This document shows positions 1 through 8,887 of a stretch of DNA of 64,000 bases, piece by piece. Both the position numbers and the translations under genes were made by a program. The DNA comes from Spiro-02 sp034114085 (GTDB lineage: Bacteria; Spirochaetota; Spirochaetia; Sphaerochaetales; Sphaerochaetaceae): positions 62,001 through 126,000 of the forward strand of contig JAXEWB010000011.1 in NCBI GenBank assembly GCA_034114085.1. The letters are read 5' to 3'. The number at the start of each line of letters is the position of its first letter. The first letter of the stretch is position 1. The notes below the pieces were generated by a model that made no database searches, was not told where the DNA came from, and was given only the letters and a program-made list of their open reading frames with translations.

Positions 1-976
1 TGGTGATTGGCACAGCCTCGCCCTTGAGCAGGGGATGGCGCGCGCCAAGCAGCCGGCAGGCGGTGCGTTCAGAAAGTTCCGTTGCGACGCACCGATTCTT
101 GTGCGCCCATCTCGCACAGGCGTACAAAGCGTCTGCCTGGGCGATATCGCGGGTCAGCACCCGAAGCTGGTCCTCGCAACCGCGGACTTTGCGGGTCAGT
201 TCGCCGAGGATACGGGCGATCTCGATCATCACCTGTTGTTCGGCCATGATGACGCCGTTGTTCAGTTCCACAAGCCGGTACGGTTCTACGAACACCGTTG
301 AACCACTGGAACTGGTACTGTGGACGAAGCCCTGAACCTCGCCCCGCTGGTCATTGCGCACAGGCATCACGATACGTCCGTCGCGATATACCGGCTGGTC
401 GTTCTGCATCACCGCTCCGCTGGCATGGATGAAATCCTGACTGTACCTTGCTCGTTCAGCCCTGCGACGGTCGATCTCTTTTTTCAGTGAGCGAATCGCG
501 GGATGGGTCTCCTTGACCTGGCCGGGAGATTCAAGGGCGTCGAGCAGGTCGTCTGCGAGAAGCCGCAGCTCGTCTGGAATGTCGGCAAGCAGCGAAACCG
601 CGGGATTCGGAACGGCGGGCGCGTTGGCGTTGCCGTCGGCGGACACCGGGCTACGGAAAAACTCACGCAGCGCCACCGCCGCATGGATGTAGCAGCCGAT
701 ATCGTACAGATGCACGCCATCGAGGGCGACGCCCGGCCGGGACAACGCCCGCAACGCTTCGGCGAGGGGAGGAAACTGCTCAGGCACGCTACCTTTGCCC
801 GACGACAGGATCTTGACGATATCACCGACCAGAACCTGACGTTGCCGCAACTGTTCCCGGTCGGTAATGAAATGGCTCAGCCGAAGCTGTTCGGCTCCGT
901 CCTCGCTCAATGCGCATGATACGATATCCTTCAATACGGCTTGAAAGCCCAAATCTTCAAGAGTCTTCTTCCACAT
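1..976 (-). CDS. mutS2: MutS2-type endonuclease/ATPase, N-terminal part (runs off window)
   Basis: MutS2 acts on branched DNA or collided ribosomes in bacteria; the reading frame here covers only its N-terminal 325 codons and leaves the window at base 1. Reading the minus strand from the ATG at 974-976 gives MWKKTLEDLGF, then about 170 residues of helical clamp region and a segment with DGRIVMPVRNDQRGEVQGF, a Ser/Gly-rich STSSSGSTVFVEP stretch and VELNN, which are hallmark MutS2 sequences just before the ATPase core. The ATPase, coiled coil and Smr nuclease domain would lie outside the window. Its start overlaps the 3' end of rsgA by 20 bases, so the two are probably co-transcribed. No in-frame stop was seen. 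Confidence 0.88.
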   Translation of the reverse strand, partial: MWKKTLEDLGFQAVLKDIVSCALSEDGAEQLRLSHFITDREQLRQRQVLVGDIVKILSSGKGSVPEQFPPLAEALRALSRPGVALDGVHLYDIGCYIHAAVALREFFRSPVSADGNANAPAVPNPAVSLLADIPDELRLLADDLLDALESPGQVKETHPAIRSLKKEIDRRRAERARYSQDFIHASGAVMQNDQPVYRDGRIVMPVRNDQRGEVQGFVHSTSSSGSTVFVEPYRLVELNNGVIMAEQQVMIEIARILGELTRKVRGCEDQLRVLTRDIAQADALYACARWAHKNRCVATELSERTACRLLGARHPLLKGEAVPIT

Positions 977-2012
977 GGTCTTCAACGGTCTTCCCCACCC
1001 CGTCCCGACTGTCCATCAGCTTGTTCTTCCTATGGAATTTCCCGCTTTTGCTCGTGGTGACAGCCCTCCCACTCGCCTTGTAATTCTCGGTCATCCATTG
1101 GGGAACGCGATCCTCCAACGATGCAAGCATTCGCAGATAGCTCTCATACCGGTCGTAATGGATATCCCCCTCCTCCACCAGTTCCTTGACTTTGCACCCC
1201 GGCTCCTGGTCGTGCAGGCAACCGGCATACTCACACTGGGACGCCACCGCCCGGAACTCAGGAAAAGACTCGGCCACCAGATGAGGGTCACCATGCGGAA
1301 CAAGGATTTCCCTGACGCCCGGAGTATCGACGACCGTAAAACCGGGACCGTCGAGCAGCAGGGAATGATTGGTAGTGTGGCACCCCCGGTTGAACTTCTG
1401 GGACACCTCTCCGGTCCGTTGATTCGCTTGGTCGCCAAGCAACCTGTTGATCAGCGTCGACTTGCCGACCCCGCTCTGACCTACGAACGCCACGGTCAGC
1501 CCCTGCAGCGCCTGGGCGAGGGCGTCGGTGTTCTCCCCCGTCTTGGCGGAAACCGCCATGGTACGGTAACCAAGTTCATCGAACAGATGGAACCGTTCAT
1601 ATTCATCCTCGGTCAGAAGAATGTCGCACTTGTTCATGACGAGCATCACATCGACACCCCGGGCGCAGACGATCACCCGGTCGATGAACCGGGGGCGAAA
1701 CGGAGGGGTGTCGGCGGAACAGACGCAGATGATCAGGTCCATATTGGCGACTACCGTCTGGTTGCATTCGCCCTTGACGTTCCAGCGCTGAAAACTGTTC
1801 ATCCTTGGCTGGCGTGCCGTGATCAACCCGCTTGAACCGTCCTGCGGCAGGAAAGAAACCTTGTCGCCGACGGCCAGCGGATTGTATTCCCCTTGGATAT
1901 CGGTCAGTTGCTTGCCCTTGATACGGCATTGGTAGGCCACATCCCCGCAACGGACGGTATATATGTTGTTGATGCCACGGCAGACAATGCCATCCATCGG
2001 ATGTTCTTCCAA
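957..2012 (-). CDS. rsgA: Ribosome small-subunit GTPase RsgA
   Basis: RsgA is a circularly permuted GTPase that helps late maturation of the 30S ribosomal subunit in the cytoplasm. The permuted motif order is visible: G4 (NKCD), G5 (SAKTG), then the P-loop GQSGVGKST and G3 DTPGV, followed by a zinc-binding region (CEYAGC, a following H, and C in EPGCKVK). I place the start at a TTG (2010-2012) because GGAGG lies 9 bases upstream of it; the in-frame ATG at 1997 would be about 24 bases from that site. The basic C-terminal tail (KSGKFHRKNKL) is typical of rRNA-binding proteins. It precedes mutS2 with a 20-base overlap. Confidence 0.93.
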   Translation of the reverse strand: MEEHPMDGIVCRGINNIYTVRCGDVAYQCRIKGKQLTDIQGEYNPLAVGDKVSFLPQDGSSGLITARQPRMNSFQRWNVKGECNQTVVANMDLIICVCSADTPPFRPRFIDRVIVCARGVDVMLVMNKCDILLTEDEYERFHLFDELGYRTMAVSAKTGENTDALAQALQGLTVAFVGQSGVGKSTLINRLLGDQANQRTGEVSQKFNRGCHTTNHSLLLDGPGFTVVDTPGVREILVPHGDPHLVAESFPEFRAVASQCEYAGCLHDQEPGCKVKELVEEGDIHYDRYESYLRMLASLEDRVPQWMTENYKASGRAVTTSKSGKFHRKNKLMDSRDGVGKTVEDHVEEDS

Positions 2013-2135
2013 AACAGTTCTCCTCCCTATGCAAGCGACGGCGCACGCCGATGACACGTCATTCCCCAAATCCACCCAGGCCCGCCGGCGTCGACACGTT
2101 CCCACAGCCAGAAAACGGCAGGCGATCCACTCGAT

Positions 2136-2164
2136 ACTGTATAGGGAAAATCCACGATTGGCAA
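2136..2164 (-). promoter_or_regulatory. Predicted sigma70 promoter of rsgA-mutS2
   Basis: On the minus strand TTGCCA (-35) is followed after 17 bases by TACAGT (-10). This is about 125 bases upstream of the chosen rsgA start, in the gap downstream of the diguanylate cyclase gene. Match by eye only. Confidence 0.5.
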
Positions 2165-2212
2165 CTGCGGAAGACAGATTGGAGAGATGCAGGACCTACG
2201 AGCCTGTCAAGC

Positions 2213-3379
2213 CTATCGGGAGTTCGTCGTCAATGACTTTTTCCGTTTCTTCTGGGAATACATCTCCATGTCCGCATCGGCGAGCAAACATTCTTTCGTC
2301 AGGATATTCATAGGTTCAGATATCGCATAGCCCATGCTAACCGACAAGACGGACGGCAGCTTCTTCCTGCGGTTCACGTCATCGACCGCATTTTGCAATG
2401 AACATATTGCCTGCCGCGCCTCATCCTCCCGTCGACAACCCAGTACGACAGCAAACTCATCGCCACCATAGCGAGCCAAAAACGAGTCCGTATTATGGAA
2501 GGTACGCTTGAGGATATCGGCCAGGCACCGCAGCGCGTCGTCACCGACGACATGTCCGTACTGGTCGTTGATCATTTTGAAATCATCGACATCAAGCATG
2601 ATCAGGCATAGTTTTCTCCCTGGGCGAGGCTTGTCGCATCTGGCCTGGAGATAGTTATCGAAACGGCTTCGATTGTTCAACCCCGTAAGCCGATCCAACG
2701 ACACCATATTATGGTGCAAGGTGATGTATACCATCAAAAGTGACGCAGAAGCGAACGGCCAGATAAAAACGGTCCCATACATGGAAAGCTGCAACACACC
2801 GCCAAGCAGTGGGAACGCAATGAATCCTGCGAGGCTGAGACACGTCTTGCGTTTTTCAGGTTGCACTTCCTTCATCATTCTGACCAATGCCATGACAGAA
2901 GCGGAAAGTATATAGCCGAACCCCACGACAGTCTGAATCAGGAACCAGCGGCCACGGCGGTAGGAATTGTTCTGATCTATTATAAAAATCAGATCAGGCT
3001 TAATCGCCAATAACGCCAGAAAAACAACCAGCGGGATGGATACCAAAATCGCAAACTTCCGTTTATGGAAAAATTCAACGCCGTCATCCTCGTAGAGGAC
3101 GTCATGCGTATAGCTGAACCAGAAATAGGAAATGAGTTCTGTCAAAATAAAATATATCTGGTTGAGAAATACCAGCAGGCCGTTCACATAGGATCCCGGA
3201 CGTCCTTCAAACAGCCATGCGAACAAATCGTCGCACAGGATGCAGATTGTCAGAATGATGATCGTACAAAAACGCCTGTTCACGTGGGATATGGCCAACT
3301 TGCGCCAAGAACAGACATAGAGGGCCGCCAGCAAGCAAACCGCGAACAGTATCACTTGTACGTATACGAGAGCATTCAT
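2213..3379 (-). CDS. Membrane-bound GGDEF diguanylate cyclase (second of tandem pair)
   Basis: Predicted to make cyclic di-GMP from two GTP. The N-terminal ~220 residues hold about seven hydrophobic membrane segments with no recognisable sensor family; a GGDEF domain follows, with DRLTGLNNR at ~229-237, the metal-binding MLDVDDF at ~261-267 and an intact GGDEF signature at 305-309. The RxxD inhibitory site normally found five residues before GGDEF is missing (NTDS occupies that position), so product feedback at that site is unlikely. The ATG overlaps the stop of the upstream paralogue by four bases, implying translational coupling. It shares the layout of that paralogue, so the two look like a local duplication. 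Confidence 0.9.
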   Translation of the reverse strand: MNALVYVQVILFAVCLLAALYVCSWRKLAISHVNRRFCTIIILTICILCDDLFAWLFEGRPGSYVNGLLVFLNQIYFILTELISYFWFSYTHDVLYEDDGVEFFHKRKFAILVSIPLVVFLALLAIKPDLIFIIDQNNSYRRGRWFLIQTVVGFGYILSASVMALVRMMKEVQPEKRKTCLSLAGFIAFPLLGGVLQLSMYGTVFIWPFASASLLMVYITLHHNMVSLDRLTGLNNRSRFDNYLQARCDKPRPGRKLCLIMLDVDDFKMINDQYGHVVGDDALRCLADILKRTFHNTDSFLARYGGDEFAVVLGCRREDEARQAICSLQNAVDDVNRRKKLPSVLSVSMGYAISEPMNILTKECLLADADMEMYSQKKRKKSLTTNSR

Positions 3380-4545
3380 AGCCGCCCCTCCCGTTTCAAC
3401 CGCTTGCGTTCCTGCTTGTTCCGGTACATCATCAGGTCTGCGTCTTTGACCAGGCGTTCGACATTTCCATCCGCCGTATCATAGAAAGCATAACCGCAAC
3501 TGATGGAAAGCTGGTAGGGGTGCTGTTTTCCCTCATTCTCCTTGCGGACGGCATCTTCCAATTGCAGGATGACGGCATCAACGGCGTCCTGCGACTGGCA
3601 GTCGAGTACCACTGCGAATTCATCACCGCCATACCGCACAAGGAAGGCGTGGCATCTGCCGAACACAGCTTTCAGAATTCCCGCCGCGCAATGCAAGGCT
3701 TCATCCCCAACGCTATGTCCGTACAAGTCATTGATCTGTTTGAAGTCATCAATGTCCATGAGGATGAAACACCAAGTGTAGCCATGTCCAGGGTTACATT
3801 TCGCAATAAGGTGCCTATCCAATTCTCCCCGGTTGAAAAGCCCCGTCAGCGCATCTTCCGCGAAATGCTGGTTCTGCGACATCAGATATATCAGCAACAG
3901 GGAAAAGACGCTACAAGGCAAGGCGGTCCAGAATTCGTAGTTCAATATCTGGATGACGCTGCCGACGATGGGCAGGGCTGAAAACAACGACAGGTACAGA
4001 TAGTCCCTACGTTGCTCGAATATCCGGACATGACGGCGTTCCATCAACGGCAACAGCGCGCTGACAAGGAGGTACAGGAGGTTGATCAAGTATGGAAGGC
4101 AATAATAGGGACCTCTCTGATAATGGTTTCCATTGTCGATTGTAAACAGGAAGCCCGTCCAAGGGGTGGCGAACAGGAAAAAGCAATATACCACCAGGGG
4201 TATCAGGCTGATCGTGAAGCGTTTTCGATCATAAACCAGTTCCTCGCCGCCATGGAGCTTCGCATCCACATGCAGGAACCAGACATAGGAAATGGCGCAG
4301 TCCAAACAGAACACAAGAGAATTGGCAAGCCAGATATATGTCTTCATATGGCGGCCCATATTGCCGTCGATGTACCAGCAGAGGTTGTCGATGACAATGA
4401 CACACCAGACCAACAAAATCAAAAGGCGCAGCATATATCGTTGTACAAAATAGAAGTGGATATCCTTGCGGGCGTCAACATACATAATCGTGAGAACGAA
4501 CAACGGCAAAAGACTGATGCATATGTGTGCAAGTACTATGTCCAT
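3376..4545 (-). CDS. Membrane-bound GGDEF diguanylate cyclase (first of tandem pair)
   Basis: A 389-residue protein built like its neighbour: several membrane helices in the first ~220 residues, then a GGDEF domain with EDALTGLFNR, ILMDIDDF and an intact GGDEF at 306-310. Again no RxxD inhibitory site precedes the signature. The start is set at the ATG for MDIVLAHI because AGGAG sits 6 bases upstream; an upstream in-frame ATG at 4659 has no such site. It is the promoter-proximal gene of a two-gene operon, sharing a four-base stop/start overlap with the second cyclase. The membrane part resembles the paralogue's but no ligand can be inferred. Confidence 0.9.
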   Translation of the reverse strand: MDIVLAHICISLLPLFVLTIMYVDARKDIHFYFVQRYMLRLLILLVWCVIVIDNLCWYIDGNMGRHMKTYIWLANSLVFCLDCAISYVWFLHVDAKLHGGEELVYDRKRFTISLIPLVVYCFFLFATPWTGFLFTIDNGNHYQRGPYYCLPYLINLLYLLVSALLPLMERRHVRIFEQRRDYLYLSLFSALPIVGSVIQILNYEFWTALPCSVFSLLLIYLMSQNQHFAEDALTGLFNRGELDRHLIAKCNPGHGYTWCFILMDIDDFKQINDLYGHSVGDEALHCAAGILKAVFGRCHAFLVRYGGDEFAVVLDCQSQDAVDAVILQLEDAVRKENEGKQHPYQLSISCGYAFYDTADGNVERLVKDADLMMYRNKQERKRLKREGRL

Positions 4546-4782
4546 CACGCTCTCCTGATAAAGCCATCCGACCAACAGTACGCCCGCATCCTTCCGAAGG
4601 GGAAAACCCATCGACTCCCCCCACCAGACGACATTGGATGACCAGCGTTGTCGCCGCACACATTGTCCGCCAGCACCGTTACAGATACCATTGAGATAGA
4701 CACATCATATCCTCATTCATACAAATACGAAATAAGTTCACCTACACTTTTTGCAAATTTTGTGCAAAGGGCGTCCTCTTGA

Positions 4783-4811
4783 TTGTCCAAACTTGACAAC
4801 TGGTTTATGCT
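4783..4811 (+). promoter_or_regulatory. Promoter of the alcohol dehydrogenase gene, apparently leaderless
   Basis: TTGTCC (4783-4788), a 17-base spacer and TATGCT (4806-4811). The ATG at 4818 begins only seven bases after the end of the -10 box and no Shine-Dalgarno precedes it, so the transcript should start at or next to the start codon. The -35 element is part of the inverted repeat TTGTC...GACAA (4783-4799). Confidence 0.5.
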
Positions 4812-4824
4812 GTCCATATGGACA
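4811..4824. promoter_or_regulatory. Palindrome across the start codon, candidate operator
   Basis: TGTCCATATGGACA is a perfect 14-base palindrome that contains the ATG (4818-4820). With the upstream TTGTCCA (4783-4789) it gives repeated TTGTCCA-type half-sites flanking and overlapping the promoter, as expected of a repressor operator. The regulator is not identifiable. Confidence 0.4.
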
Positions 4825-6002
4825 ATTACACATTCTACAATCCTACAAAAATCATCTTTGGGAAAGGGACCATCTCACAAGTTGGTGGCCAGATACTCGC
4901 TTTCGGCGGCAAGAAGGCATTGCTCCATTATGGAGGCGGGTCAATCAAGAAATCGGGAATCTACGATACCGTCGTCGCATCCTTGCGTGCCTCCGGTATC
5001 GATTTCGTTGAACTTCCCGGCGTAGTGCCGAACCCCAGGCTGTCGTTGATTCGTGAAGGGATGCGCATCGTCAAAGAACAGGGTATCGATTTCGTACTCG
5101 CCGTCGGCGGCGGCAGCGTGATCGATTCATCGAAAGCGATAGCGTTCGGCTCCTGCCTGCCCCAGGGGAAAGACATCTGGAACGACTATTTCATGCAACC
5201 GTCCGCTGTGATCCCCGGCGCGATGCCGCTTGGCGTTGTCCTGACCATTCCCGCCGCGGGTTCTGAAAGTTCGAATTCCTGTGTGGTGACGAACGAGGAA
5301 ACGGGGTTCAAGCGCGGGGTGAAAACGGAACATTACCTTCCCCGCTTCTCCATCCTCGATCCTGAGGTATCCTATACGCTTCCACCGTTCCAGACGGCAT
5401 GCGGCGCCATCGACATCCACGCCCATATGTTCGAACGATATTTCACCCCGGTCGAGCGAACCGATGTGACGGACCAGCTACTCGAGGGCGCGATGCGTTC
5501 GGTCATCGATATTTCGCCGCGAATCCTCAGGGAGCCTATGAACTACGATTATCGGGCGGAGGTGATGTACGCAGGAACCATCGCCCACAACAATTCCCTC
5601 AACCCGGGCCGGGGCGGCGGGGACTGGGGAAGCCATCAGATAGAGCATGAGTTGAGCGGTCAGTACGACATGACTCATGGCGCTGGCCTGGCAATCGTGA
5701 TCCCGGCCTGGATGCGGTATGTCTCCCGCAAGAACCCGACGCGGTTCGTCCAGTACGCCGTCAGGGTATGGGGAATCACCCTGCCCCTGTCCGACACGTT
5801 TGGCATCATCGACGCGATGATCGAGCGTCAGGAGCAGTGGTACCATAGCTTGGGCATCCCCACCAGGTTGTCCGACCTGGGGCATGATAGTACGTACTTC
5901 AATGAAATGGCCCGCAAGGCATTGGTCAACAAGGGGGCGATAGGCGCCTATTGCAAGCTCCAGGCACAGGACATCGTAGAGATTCTGAAGCTGGCGTTGT
6001 AG
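4818..6002 (+). CDS. Iron-containing alcohol dehydrogenase (YqhD/BDH type)
   Basis: Group III metal-dependent alcohol dehydrogenase, expected to reduce aldehydes with NAD(P)H in the cytoplasm. The 394-residue length is normal. The nucleotide-binding GGGSVID is at 97-103; the metal ligands line up with E. coli YqhD as D199, H203, H273 and H287, all present. The start is the ATG at 4818, which overlaps a palindrome and has no ribosome-binding site. It stands alone on the plus strand, divergent from the diguanylate cyclase pair, with 284 gene-free bases after it. Substrate cannot be told from sequence; butanol- or short-aldehyde-type activity is the family norm. Confidence 0.9.
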   Translation: MDNYTFYNPTKIIFGKGTISQVGGQILAFGGKKALLHYGGGSIKKSGIYDTVVASLRASGIDFVELPGVVPNPRLSLIREGMRIVKEQGIDFVLAVGGGSVIDSSKAIAFGSCLPQGKDIWNDYFMQPSAVIPGAMPLGVVLTIPAAGSESSNSCVVTNEETGFKRGVKTEHYLPRFSILDPEVSYTLPPFQTACGAIDIHAHMFERYFTPVERTDVTDQLLEGAMRSVIDISPRILREPMNYDYRAEVMYAGTIAHNNSLNPGRGGGDWGSHQIEHELSGQYDMTHGAGLAIVIPAWMRYVSRKNPTRFVQYAVRVWGITLPLSDTFGIIDAMIERQEQWYHSLGIPTRLSDLGHDSTYFNEMARKALVNKGAIGAYCKLQAQDIVEILKLAL

Positions 6003-6252
6003 GACATTCTGTTGCATTTCGCCGTCCTCCGCAATGTCGCGGGGAGCTTGCAAAATGGGGCTTTGAATCCAGCCGGCACATCAAGCTCCAAAAAATCAAA
6101 CGGGGCTGTTGCAAAAGTCGGGGGACTTGGGCGCAGCCTCGTTTCGTATGATGGGGGACGGGCCTCGGCGTCCTGCTGGCAATACCACGCGGGCGATGTG
6201 GGCGGCACCTCAGCGATACAAGCATTTTGTCAAAAGGAAATCATTGAATCGG
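6003..6252. other. Gene-free spacer with an insertion-sequence-like fragment
   Basis: No convincing gene is visible. The string GGGGCTGTTGCAAAAGT near 6101-6117 resembles the terminal inverted repeats of some insertion sequences, but there is no transposase or second end, so at most it is a solo remnant. Confidence 0.3.
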
Positions 6253-6280
6253 TTGACATCGCCCGCAATTCTGGTACTGT
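6253..6280 (+). promoter_or_regulatory. Promoter of the pentapeptide-repeat gene, apparently leaderless
   Basis: Consensus TTGACA (6253-6258), 16-base spacer and TACTGT (6275-6280) with an extended -10 TGG before it. The ATG at 6287 lies six bases after the -10 box and no Shine-Dalgarno is present, so the mRNA should start at the initiation codon. Confidence 0.55.
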
Positions 6281-6286
6281 TAATGT

Positions 6287-6880
6287 ATGTTTACTTTTAG
6301 AACCTGTTCCGTGGAAGGTTGCCACAGCTTCGTCTGCGATGGACACGACACCTGTTTCCGGCATTGTCAGGATCAACCACAGGTACTGCGGAACGCCGCC
6401 GAACGCATGACTTCACATGGACGGGTCGACGACATGACCATCACCAACGCTGAATTCAGCGACCTTGATTGCTCAAAAACACAGATGTTCACCTGCAACC
6501 TGGGATTCTGCACATTCAGGAACATGGACTTCTCCGGCATGCGGCTGGTCACTTGTTCACTTGACTTCTGCCTGTTCGACAGATGCAGATTCCCTGACGT
6601 CGACAGCAGGTATACGGTATTCGCAGGAAGCAAGTTCATCGACTGTGATTTTGGAGGATCCATGCTGCTGCATACCAATTTCGTAGGATGCGACATCATC
6701 CAATGCGACTTCACGTCGAGTGACCTCTATTATTCAAATTTCACCAGCGCTCATCTGAGGGACGTCAAGTTCCAGGACTGCAACATGAAGAAGGCTGATT
6801 TCAGGTATACGGACCGCAGGCGTGTCTCCTTCAAGTATTCCAACTATGAGGAGGCGAGCTTCACGCAGGACATCCAGTAG
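6287..6880 (+). CDS. Pentapeptide-repeat protein with Cys/His-rich N-terminus
   Basis: A 197-residue protein of unknown function. From about residue 50 onward it shows successive A/S-(D/N)-F/L-x-x repeats (AEFSD, CNLGF, CTFRN, MDFSG, CDFGG, TNFVG, CDFTS, SNFTS, ADFRY), predicting a right-handed beta-helix of about six coils. Before this, residues 7-27 contain C7, C12, H13, C17, H20, C23, H26 and C27, a cluster that could bind zinc. No signal peptide is present. Some pentapeptide proteins mimic DNA to protect gyrase, but nothing here supports that role. It is followed 20 bases later by a metallo-hydrolase gene. Confidence 0.8.
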   Translation: MFTFRTCSVEGCHSFVCDGHDTCFRHCQDQPQVLRNAAERMTSHGRVDDMTITNAEFSDLDCSKTQMFTCNLGFCTFRNMDFSGMRLVTCSLDFCLFDRCRFPDVDSRYTVFAGSKFIDCDFGGSMLLHTNFVGCDIIQCDFTSSDLYYSNFTSAHLRDVKFQDCNMKKADFRYTDRRRVSFKYSNYEEASFTQDIQ

Positions 6881-6900
6881 CCCTGCCGAAGCGTGGAAGC

Positions 6901-7494
6901 ATGAAGATATTCCAGCATTTCTCCGTAGTCGGTTTCTGCAACACCTATCTGATCGGCCCGGACGACGGCGGTCATGCCATTTTGATAGATCCGGGGCATG
7001 TGGATGTTGAGCTGATAGAATTGATCGAGGATCACCATTACACTATCGACCATGTACTGATTACACATCGTCATGATGCCCATGCGCAGGGTCTGGGTAC
7101 GTTGTTGAAAATCTATACACCCGAAGTCCATGCCGCCGCCGCTTCCATCTATGACTACCAGGTAACGGAAGTAACGGACAACCAGACGCTTAGTCTCTGT
7201 GGATTTGACGTTGACGCCATCCATGTGCCGGGGCATTCGCTGGACTGCATGGTGTTCCGCATCCAGCGGGCGCTGTTCACTGGCGATGTCATCATGTCCG
7301 GGCGCATCGGCTCGACTCCAGGAATCATGGAGCGGGAACTATTGCGCAAGGCAATCCGCAAACGCATCTTGTCGCTTGATGAAAACCTGTTGCTGTTTCC
7401 CGGACACGGAACGCCCAGCACGCTGAAAATTGAGAAGATGTTCAATCCTGAGCTATTGGAAATTATCGCAGGCACAGCGGAGCTTGTCCGATAG
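6901..7494 (+). CDS. Metallo-beta-lactamase-fold hydrolase (glyoxalase II-like)
   Basis: A 197-residue single-domain hydrolase of the MBL-fold superfamily, likely cytoplasmic. The metal centre is intact: HRHDAH (H56, H58, D59, H61), H112 in VPGHS, D129 in FTGDV and H169 in FPGHG. The LFPGHG ending is typical of hydroxyacylglutathione hydrolase-like proteins, but the C-terminal glutathione-binding helical domain of true glyoxalase II is absent, so the thioester substrate is unknown. The ATG is preceded by GTGGAAG. It lies between the pentapeptide gene and an aldo/keto reductase on the same strand. Confidence 0.85.
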   Translation: MKIFQHFSVVGFCNTYLIGPDDGGHAILIDPGHVDVELIELIEDHHYTIDHVLITHRHDAHAQGLGTLLKIYTPEVHAAAASIYDYQVTEVTDNQTLSLCGFDVDAIHVPGHSLDCMVFRIQRALFTGDVIMSGRIGSTPGIMERELLRKAIRKRILSLDENLLLFPGHGTPSTLKIEKMFNPELLEIIAGTAELVR

Positions 7495-7549
7495 TGGCTC
7501 AGAAAAATCGTCCTGTCACAATATACCGACTATACAACAAGAGGAAAAA

Positions 7550-8680
7550 ATGAAAACACGCAAACTTGGCAAGATCAACGAAAACATATCGCTACTTGGC
7601 TATGGCTGCATGCGCTTGCCGAAGATACAGGAAGACAAACCGGACATCGACAAGGAAAAGGCACAGCGGCTCATCGATTACGCATATGCGCATGGGGTGA
7701 ACTACTTCGATACTGCGCTCCCCTACCACAACGGCCTGTCGGAGCTGTTCATCGGAGAAGCCTTGAAAAAATATCCGCGGGAGTCCTTCAATTTGGCGAC
7801 AAAGATGCCGCCATGGAAACTTAAGACGACGGAAGACGCAGACCAGCTCTTTGAAGAACAACTGAGAAAATGCCAAGTATCCTATTTCGACTTCTACCTG
7901 ATCCACAGCCTGGGTACCGAAAACTTCAAGCGAGCGGAAGAGCTAGACATCCATGATGTTCTGCGCCGAAAGAAAGCGGAGGGAAAGATACGGTATCTCG
8001 GTTTTTCCTTCCATGATACGCCGAAATTGCTGGATACCATTGTCCACGCTCATGAATGGGACTTTGCACAGATACAATTGAACTACCTCGATTGGGAACT
8101 ACAGGATGCAAGGGGGCAATATGAAATTCTGACCGCCAACGACATTCCTGTAATCGTCATGGAACCAGTCAGGGGCGGTGCGTTGGCCACGCTCTGCGAA
8201 CGCTCGAAGACAGTTCTGGCGCAAGCGGAACCAACGGCCAGCCCCGCGTCTTGGGCGATCAGATATGCCGCATCGCTGCCGAACGTACTGACGGTCCTCA
8301 GCGGGATGACTGAAATGTCCCAGGTGCGGGACAACGTCGGTACCATGACTGACTTCAAGCCTCTGGACGAAGCGGAACGAAACGTGCTGCGCCAAGCACT
8401 GGAGATGTACAAGGAATCACGCACGATCCCCTGCACGGGCTGCCGCTACTGCATGCCCTGCCCCGCCGGCGTGGATATTCCGCGGATATTCGCCGCCTAC
8501 AACCAGTACTGCGTCAGCAAGAACAAGGGAGCGTTCCTCACCGCATACAGGGAGATGGGAGACGCGAAGCAGGCGCACCATTGTATAAGTTGCAAGAAAT
8601 GCATGGAGCAATGCCCCCAGTCCATTGAGATACCGCGCATGCTTGATGAAGCAGGTACGTTCGCAGCCACCCTCATGTAG
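7550..8680 (+). CDS. Aldo/keto reductase with C-terminal ferredoxin-like domain
   Basis: A 376-residue oxidoreductase. The N-terminal ~280 residues are an aldo/keto reductase TIM barrel (YFDTALPYHNG near residue 46 carries the catalytic Asp/Tyr). The C-terminus adds two four-cysteine motifs, CTGCRYCMPCP and CISCKKCMEQCP, each able to hold a [4Fe-4S] cluster, as in the COG1453 family common in anaerobes. The start is the ATG at 7550, with GAGG six bases upstream; the upstream extension of the frame overlaps the previous gene and is not supported. Substrate unknown; electron transfer between ferredoxin and a carbonyl substrate is a reasonable inference. Confidence 0.9.
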   Translation: MKTRKLGKINENISLLGYGCMRLPKIQEDKPDIDKEKAQRLIDYAYAHGVNYFDTALPYHNGLSELFIGEALKKYPRESFNLATKMPPWKLKTTEDADQLFEEQLRKCQVSYFDFYLIHSLGTENFKRAEELDIHDVLRRKKAEGKIRYLGFSFHDTPKLLDTIVHAHEWDFAQIQLNYLDWELQDARGQYEILTANDIPVIVMEPVRGGALATLCERSKTVLAQAEPTASPASWAIRYAASLPNVLTVLSGMTEMSQVRDNVGTMTDFKPLDEAERNVLRQALEMYKESRTIPCTGCRYCMPCPAGVDIPRIFAAYNQYCVSKNKGAFLTAYREMGDAKQAHHCISCKKCMEQCPQSIEIPRMLDEAGTFAATLM

Positions 8681-8887
8681 GGTGGCCAGTAAAGCCATGG
8701 CGCAAGGACAATGCGAAAAACCGTATAGGGATGTCGCTGGCTGCGTCGGCTACCTATGCCGCTGAGCCGGTGATAGCCCATCCATACAAGCCGTCTTGTC
8801 GGCCGGTAACGGCAATTACATTCACCCTAGCCCGCATTCGGACGAATTGATACAGAACGCACCCTACCGACCGACCGTGCAAACCAG

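Noticed and set aside
6101..6117. Insertion-sequence-end-like GGGGCTGTTGCAAAAGT
   Set aside because: Only one end-like string and no transposase or matching inverted repeat.
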